Shown here: piece by piece, positions 57,231 to 64,000 of the stretch
Numbering within the stretch: position 1 is the first letter of the stretch
Layout of the letters: the number at the start of each line of letters is the position of its first letter
DNA from: Timema cristinae
Taxonomy: Eukaryota; Arthropoda; Insecta; Phasmatodea; Timematidae
Assembly (NCBI GenBank): GCA_039000515.1
Contig: JBCFYV010000012.1
Location: 41,709,025 to 41,773,024, forward strand
Direction: 5' to 3'
Length of the DNA: 64,000 nt
Made by a program: the position numbers and the translations under genes
The notes under the pieces: generated by a model
Database searches by the model: none
What the model was told of the DNA's origin: nothing
What the model saw: only the letters and a program-made list of their open reading frames with translations

Positions 57231-58989
57231 TGGTTTTACCCGGTAATATTCACTACTATCATCCTCTCACCTCAGCAGTACATGAAAAGAACCTCCAAGA
57301 AAATAATGTACGATTAGTACATTCAAACGTCCCCTATTGGCTAATCTTTCCACAAACTGGGTTACAGATTTATGTATTCCAGGCACGCTATTGCTATTAT
57401 CTGGACACTTATTAATAAATGCGTGGAAATCATGATGAATAGGTTAACATCTTTACGGCGTCTAGTTACTGAAAAAATGTTCAATTGACTTAATAACAAA
57501 AATTGTTGATAGGAAACGTCCAATGAAAGCTTTTATAGGAAAATCTCAAATAACAAGTTGTAGACCCTAAGATAGTTTAAAAACAATCATATATCTAAGA
57601 TATACTTATACTATTTCTAAATTTTGTTTGAAAGTTTATTACAATAATACTTTAAGAAATTAAATTAAATTAAATGCAACCTTAAAATACATTTTAAAGG
57701 CATGAATACCAATATTTCAATATAACTTTCAAATAAAAAAAATGAGGGTGGGATGAAGGTCTTTGACTAAACCGGAAGTTGGAGGACTGGAAATTTGGTT
57801 AAAGGGGTCCATCTTCTAGCATATCGCATACTATCACTGCTTGGAAGATGATCAGTCTGGAAGAATATTCTGGTTGCGCTAGTCCCTCTTTTACACCGTG
57901 AGTTTGTGCCCCTCAAACCTCTCAAGAGCCTATTGAGCCTCAAGTCACCGTATAGTTGAAACTTTGTGAGCCTTCACTATAATAGAGACGTAACATCAAG
58001 GCTAGTTCAGGAAGTAGACTGTTGTATAAAAATACACTCTCTGTAATGTGGGCTTTTCTCAATTACTGTAAGCTAACTCGTTCTACATCATCACACTATA
58101 TATATCTCATTATTTCATACCCAATAAAGACTAAATAATCCACGTAATTATTTGACGCCACCTAACCCAACCCACCAAGCTCAACCTGGCATAGACATGT
58201 CCGTGAGGATGTGGGCAATTGAGGATCTATTACTTTTAAAAGCGGGTGTTAGCTGAAGAAAACTAATTTTACATTTAATTCTATAACAATTTTATTTTAA
58301 AATAATTTGTAAAACCTACAACATACGTAAATAAGTAAATATAATATTACATTGTTTACAAAATACTTACCTAATCACGATGTTCCCTTATGGGGTAGGC
58401 AATAAATTGTGCATATAACTAAAACAACAACTTAGTACGTAATCTACCTTCATTATCTTTCTCAACACTTCACTGTAGTTGCATACTCTTTTTGATTTAA
58501 CAACATCCATACACCAAATCATACATACTTTATAGAGTGATAGTAAATTATATCGTTCCGATAATAGATAATATATCACAGAGATTAAATATTTTTAATG
58601 AACAATGATTCTGGGCATTAACTTTAAAATGAATATTGTTTAGTTGAAACGGAAGGTTATTTTACTTTTAGGTAATACTATTACAATCATTTATGTAGAG
58701 TTTTGTTTAACCAAATAATAAATTAAATTGATAAATATTAAAAAATCAAGTTGGAAAGGAAACAGCTAATTTAAAAGTTATGTAGACCTATTGATAACCT
58801 AGAATTATTGATTTAAGAGGGTAAAATTATGTCTAATTGACTTTGTTTGAGAAATATCAATCTTGGTTATAAAATGGAATATGTATGTTGACCTATATTT
58901 CCCAAAGAACGATTCTTAGATAGTAATTGGTTTGTGACAGCTTTGCATTATTAAAAATAAACGTAAATATACATTAATAAACATGTCAA
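57231..58989. other. Non-coding stretch
   Basis: A GC-richer block at about 57750-58140 ending with 'cccaataaagac' looks like it could be an old LTR, but no partner or boundary was found. No gene recognised. Confidence 0.4.
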
Positions 58990-59200
58990 AATTTGGCTGT
59001 CACGTGGTCTAAGGCGTCACTCTAGAAATAGACTGACCTGCCGATAACAGGAATATCATGGTTCAAATCCCGGTTGGGTAAACTGAGGGTGTGTTTTCTT
59101 GAATGATTTGCCCCTTTTCCTCCACAAAAGTCTGAATACAGTTATTTTAAATTTGAACTCCCTTATCCCCGCCACAATAGAGTATTTAGTAGATATTCGT
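58990..59200 (+). repeat. SINE relic (family 3)
   Basis: The head 'gtggtctaaggcgtcactct', B box 'ggttcaaatcccggttgggt' and body 'tttcctccac' are clear. The tail is eroded to 'agatattcgttaaaccaaac'. Confidence 0.7.
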
Positions 59201-59522
59201 TAAACCAAACGAAGCTAAAATTACATAAAAATATATAAACAAAGCACTGACTAGGTTGGTTTAGTGATTGGTGATTTTGATACTAACCTAATTGGCCCAA
59301 GCTAAATTCCGACCAGCTGCATTGTAATTATTTTCACAACTTTAATCCTGGCAAATATTTACCCATCTTTTAAAGCCCACGTCAGTTTTTAAATTCGCTT
59401 ATCTTAAATAGTTTTTATATCGCTAGTAATTGTTAGATAAGAGCACTAATCTGATAGAGTCAACTTTAGTTCATTCAAATAATACTTACTTATAGCTTTT
59501 AAAATTATATTTGCGTTTGAAG

Positions 59523-59950
59523 GTGTTAGCATCGTCCCGCTAGGTGCTGGTATGATAATTAGTTATCCTCTTTCTCTAACGATCCCACATACATTTGCTC
59601 CAAATTCCTCGATGAAGACCTCACCAGTTTTAACATCCACATCGTTAACTCCAACCACTGTTACTATTTCTACAAATGTGACAAAGGCACGTACACAATT
59701 TTATATTCCCAGATGGCCTAAAACCTGGTTATCCAGCTGTGCAAATGACTGTCGGGGATAATTTGCGTCACCACGGGAAACCCTAATTTCACATCATCGT
59801 TGATATCGACGCCTCATTGACTAGCCTCCTCCCTACCAAATCCAAAACACCTTGCCCAACGTATACGACATTCCCTGAAGAAGATGACCGTTTGGATGTC
59901 AAAGAATCAAAGCTGAGATCCCTATCTCAGAAATCAAACTTAAAATAAAC
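59523..59950 (+). pseudogene. Decayed paralogue of the CBM14 exon
   Basis: The order of motifs follows 18290-18660. It opens GVSIVPLGA after a 'tttgaag' acceptor position (compare GVTIVPLGG), then in shifting frames shows NHCYYFYKCDKG (compare [12 protein letters not shown]), a 'cagatggcctaaaacctggt' stretch (compare QGLNFNP), and near 59850 TPCPTYTTFPEEDDRLDV (compare PCP...PDEDDPLDA). Several frameshifts and stops and the loss of the second CBM14 make it a pseudogene. No sushi or VWA relics were found downstream, so the copy may be partial. It keeps one frame across the place where the main gene shifts. Confidence 0.75.
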
Positions 59951-60749
59951 AACAAAAAAGGAGTGATTAACCAATATGTTATTAATTCAAGATTCCCTGA
60001 GATCTTCGGGTTTTCACCAATGTACCAATGTATGAAATCCAACTAAAAAAAATACTTTCCTCCCAATTATACAGAACCCTTAAATGATAGCTCTAGGAAT
60101 ATTTTCTCTGATAGGATATAAAGTTTTGGCATAGTAGTCAACTCAGAACAATTTGATTACTTAATAATATAAATGGGAAAATCTAGAACCTTGTTCAGGG
60201 TACTGACTGGCAAACCCAATGGAAAAAGAATATAGGAAATACTTAGACGCAGATGGGTGGATAACATTATAAGGGATCTGATCGAGATAGGGTGTTATGA
60301 GGTGGACTGGATAGAACGAGCCCAAGAGTGATAGGTGGCGTTTTTTTGTAAGTGCGGCAATGAACTTTCGAGTTTCTAATGCCATAAAGTAAATAAGTAT
60401 TAGTAAAAATAAGTGAAGTATGATTTCAACGTGGAATTAATGATTAATCGAAAACATCCTAAGGCACTAGTTTTTGACTAAACCACCCAAGGCTATTATT
60501 TCAATTAAAAACTAAGATCAAATGCAACTTAAATAAATATAAGAGGTAAATTTGAATATTATGTAATTTCCAACCTTATGGGTTATAAATATAAAAACAT
60601 TGGTTGTTTTTAAGCTCATTCTTAATTTTAAAAATTATTATTTGAACCTAAATATGACTTTCTTATATCTATGTAGGATTCTAATTATTATTATTTTATA
60701 TTTAATTCAAGAATAATAATAATAAAAAATATCACATTCAATTCTAAAA
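59951..60749. other. Non-coding stretch
   Basis: No gene. Short open frames only. Confidence 0.5.
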
Positions 60750-61000
60750 GGACCCGCTTCAGTGGCCGAATGGTCTAAGGGTCACTCTTGTTTTAGACTG
60801 GCCTGGTGATGATGGGTAGATCATGGTTCAAGTCCCTGTCAGGTCTACTGAAAGTGGTTTTTTCAAAGTTGTTTCACACTCTCCTTTTACTCAAAGGCAG
60901 ATAGATTACCTCTAAAATGCTTCTTTCGCATCCTTACCTTTTTAGGAAAATAATATCAGCCTATAAACTGAATAGGTAGTAAGTCACGGATTTAAAAAAC
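60750..61000 (+). repeat. SINE relic (family 3)
   Basis: One of the better preserved copies: head cccgcttcagtggccgaatg, B box 'ggttcaagtccctgtcaggt', body, and tail 'aactgaataggtagtaagtc'. Confidence 0.75.
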
Positions 61001-61724
61001 AAAATTAATTATAAATTAAACGTTTTATATTTTGAATGGGCTCGGATTTTTTCCTAGAATTTAATGATAATTCCACTATCCTGATGTTATAAATCAGAGC
61101 TTATGTTATTTTTACCATTTATGGTAGGTGCTGCAAAGCTTTATAGTTCAAATATATGTTAATCGGAGTGTATACATACTTTAATGGAACACATCGAGCT
61201 AATAAAAATGGTGACTGCGTAATACCAAATATTATTTTTTACAGGATTGTGATTTTTTTTAGCCATTTCACTTGATTAAAAAACCACACACGTACTATAG
61301 AACTATAATAAAACTTTTTATCCACATTTATGATTGTAGTAAAATAAATCAAACCACATCTATTTGTTGTAATTATCACTGTCACATCGGGGTCTTTTAA
61401 AAAAGTATAATTTGAAAACTGTTGTTACAACCTTTTTGTCGAATTTTAACTAAAACATTTTAATACAAGCCATTGGTCCCCTTTTAGAAAATTGATTCCA
61501 TTTTATCTAGAACTAATGGTTCTGTTTTTTATTTAATAGGCCTGTGGGATTTAACGATACATATTTACAATAATGTTCTTCGCTGGACGATAAAAGGTCA
61601 TGATATACTCGCAGTGGGTTGAACTAGTTAGAAGAACTGTTAAAGTTTTATTTTTTACATTAATAACAAATTATATAAGTATTAGTTAGAACGTGGATTA
61701 AAGATGTAGTTTTGTATATTCTGG
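61001..61724. other. Non-coding stretch
   Basis: No gene or repeat assigned. Confidence 0.5.
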
Positions 61725-61905
61725 GGAGCCAAAGAATGGTAGGTCTGCAATCTCGGCTGGTTGTACTTGAGTGTTTTTCTTAAAATTATATCTAATTCTT
61801 CCTCCACGTTGATGCGAGTGCACCTACTCTAAACTATACCTACATTGTCCTTACTCAATTTGGTTGTGGATGGCTTAGACGGGTAGTAGGAAACAATGTT
61901 AAAAA
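61725..61905 (+). repeat. SINE relic (family 3), head missing
   Basis: Begins near a B-box remnant (caatctcggctggttgtact) and runs through the body to 'gacgggtagtaggaaacaat'. Confidence 0.5.
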
Positions 61906-62007
61906 AGAACAATTTAGTAATCCTTTAGAATCGAAAGGATCAACTATGATTTTTTTTTGAACAAATATTGTCAAGCGTTTTTTTAGGTTCGTTTATTTAG
62001 CTAATTA

Positions 62008-62260
62008 TTGTCCGCTTCGGTAGCCTCTTTGTACAACGCGCTACTCTCATGTTGGACTAGACTGCCAAATACAGGTATATCAGGCTTAGATCCTGGTCAG
62101 GTGCACTAAGTTTATTCATTAGTGGTTTTCCACTCTACCTCCACGCAGATACGGTTGCATTTATTCTAAATTAAAGCTACCTAATACCTAGCCCATTAGT
62201 GTGATTATTACATCGGCGTATAACCCAAACGGGTAGTAACAAGTGGTGCTAACACAATTA
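62008..62260 (+). repeat. SINE relic (family 3)
   Basis: The head 'ccgcttcggtagcctctttg', 'gttggactagactgcc', body 'ggttttccactctacctcca', and tail 'acccaaacgggtagtaacaa' followed by 'gtggtgctaa'. Confidence 0.8.
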
Positions 62261-62469
62261 GCTATCAGTTGCGTGGGGTTGAGTGTTGTCAAGGTAAGCA
62301 AAGTTATTAAAGAGCTGCTGCACCTGTGATATGTTATCGCAGTCCTTGTTCAACCACACATAAGCTCTGCTCTACACGGATTACATGGAATCGAATGTTT
62401 GTTGATACTTTACCAAAGAGTATTCTACTGAGTAATGAGAACAATTCACAGGTAAAGTCTATTATCTTT

Positions 62470-62645
62470 TATTTTTTATCACTACATCTTATTACCTGTT
62501 CAGGTTATACGCATGTAGGATTATTATCTAATAGGCTAGGGATGAGATAATCTACCCAAACTTGCGTTGAAGGAGATTGGGAAACAATTTAGGAAAAATC
62601 ACCCTAAGTAGAACCGATAGGGATTTGAACTACTCTTAATTTTAA
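62470..62645 (-). repeat. SINE relic (family 3), 5'-truncated
   Basis: On the minus strand it begins inside the body ('caaatccctatcggttctac') and runs to the tail 'aacctgaacaggtaataaga'. Confidence 0.6.
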
Positions 62646-62989
62646 GTTTAAACCGACACAAAGACATACGTAATTGCAAATACCACTTTTTAGGGTTAGG
62701 GAGGTCTTGAGACGTCGACTTCCATCAAAATTTCAGGTTAGATTTTCTTTTGCGGTCGCAATACTTTTACCTTTTTGTGTTCGAAAAGTTAAAAAATATA
62801 GCTTGAAAGTTATTGGTTTTATAAATATATACTTCCTATAAAAATTTGTATTATAAAGATACATACATATTTGTAACGATAAGTAATTTCATATATCAAA
62901 TAATTTAGGAGATATTATAAAAAAATATAATTTACGCATCAGACTGGAGCCCTTAATGTCATTTTGCCGAAATATTGAGGGAAGCCATT

Positions 62990-63880
62990 TTGTTTGAAAT
63001 ATTTAGAAATGTTTAGAAATGAAATTTAATCAAAATCGTTAGAGCCAATTGTGAGAAAATCGACTTTTTCTTTTTTTGACCTTCAGTAAACTACCCTTAA
63101 TTTTAGGGTTAGATATCCAATTACAAAAAAACCCGCGGTGCAACCCTATGAAAACCCTAGATACCAAGTTTTAGCCCGATCGGTGAAATAGTTTAGGCTC
63201 TAGTTAGAGGTACAGACAGACAGACGGACGGAAAGTCAAAAACCACATTTTTTTTAATTCGGTGGGTCATGAAACGTCAAGATTCATCAAAATCTTGAGT
63301 TCGATTTTTTTTACGATCACAATAATTTATCTTCCTGTAATATAGCGAGAAAGTAAAAATGGAATACCCATACTAGTGGTTATACAATCTAGGGTGTCAT
63401 ACTCACAATAAATGGGATCGCCTGTGATGGGGTGGTAGAGGCTAGAATATGTTTCGAGTGCATTGATGGGGGTTTGCAAATTAAGATTTTTTACTTTCTT
63501 TTTACTTTCTCTTGACACCTCATTCTCACACCTTGGAGATAGAGTATTATGACCTTCAAATAAATTGAGATCTATATTTTGATGTATGTCGACGTTTCAT
63601 GACCCCTGAAACAAAAAAAAATATAGTTTTAGCAATGCCGTCTCTCTGTCTAACCGTTTGTCTGTACCATGGGCTGAAGCCAAAACGATTGTACCTATTG
63701 GGCTAAAAATTGACATCTGAGGTTTTCATAAGGTCCCCCCGACGGGGTTTTTGAATCAAAACTCTAACTATAAATTAAGGGTAGTTTACTGAAGGGCAAA
63801 AATTGAAAAAAAAAATCGATTTTCTTAAAATTAGCTCACACAATTTTTATTAAATTTTATACCTAGACACTGTTTATTAC
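62990..63880. repeat. Large foldback copy of the dispersed repeat family
   Basis: The left arm (about 62990-63310) and right arm (about 63540-63880) are diverged inverted copies: 'ccttcagtaaactaccctta' on the left pairs with 'taagggtagtttactgaagg' on the right, 'cagacagacagacgg' with 'gtctctctgtctaaccg', and 'catgaaacgtcaa' with 'gacgtttcatgacc'. The spacer holds an open frame at 63327-63518 without domains. The same family surrounds the hAT insertion at 10.3 kb. Confidence 0.75.
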
Positions 63881-64000
63881 CATAAATAAGATATACATTC
63901 TTATTTTATCATTAAAATTAATTTGAGGGTAATTTAGTAAGGTGAAATTTAATAATTTAATTATTTCTCCGCAATTATTTGAGATATGAAATAACTTATC

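Noticed and set aside
57750..58150. Possible solo LTR ending in a polyA-signal-like sequence
   Set aside because: No TG...CA boundaries with target duplication, and no second copy in the window; left as unassigned.

Overview
This is an AT-rich, intron- and repeat-dominated stretch of an arthropod nuclear genome, probably insect or another pancrustacean. The lineage rests on chitin-binding peritrophin-A (CBM14) domains, an interstitial (TTAGG)n-type telomeric motif, many tRNA-derived SINEs, and PIF/Harbinger, hAT, BEL/Pao and Ty3/Gypsy remnants. I cannot name the species. One 100-N scaffold gap lies at 46874-46973.

Host genes. One multi-exon gene is well supported on the + strand (about 18290-26792, possibly ending near 27730). 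Joining compatible splice sites gives a predicted protein with two CBM14 domains, one CCP/sushi domain and one complete von Willebrand A domain with all MIDAS residues, followed by a 24-nt microexon. Its first exon was not found, and the second CBM14 is reached through a 1-nt frameshift. A decayed paralogue of the CBM14 exon lies at 59523-59950. The intron after the last VWA exon starts with a minisatellite of about 22 units that appears to be copied from that exon's own 5' splice site.

Layout. 0-3 kb: relics of an unassigned repeat and a divergent Harbinger transposase/MADF pair. 3-13.6 kb: non-coding, with two hAT-like non-autonomous elements with 8-bp target duplications, an inverted 104-bp repeat array flanking four TTAGG-type units, a degenerate ~135-bp tandem array and a foldback TA-flanked MITE. 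14-16.3 kb: a SINE cluster with a nested insertion. 18-27 kb: the gene. 29.9-32.2 kb: SINEs and a Tc1/mariner-like relic. 33.5-35.7 kb: BEL/Pao gag-protease relic (minus). 40.4-42.2 kb: a short Ty3/Gypsy derivative bounded by LTRs in opposite orientation. 43.3-43.9 kb: a long AT-only array. 44.4-49.5 kb: the same 2.5-kb sequence twice, either side of the gap, almost certainly an unmerged contig overlap. 49.8-57.07 kb: a full-length, very young Ty3/Gypsy element with 515-bp LTRs, 4-bp target duplication and initiator-tRNA-Met-type primer site; its gag-pol frame is broken at three homopolymer-associated sites. 57-64 kb: SINEs, the CBM14 pseudogene and a large foldback repeat.

Reading caution. 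Single-base indels at homopolymers recur (five between the two 2.5-kb copies, two between the LTRs, three in gag-pol). Uncorrected consensus errors are therefore a real alternative to biological frameshifts throughout the window.
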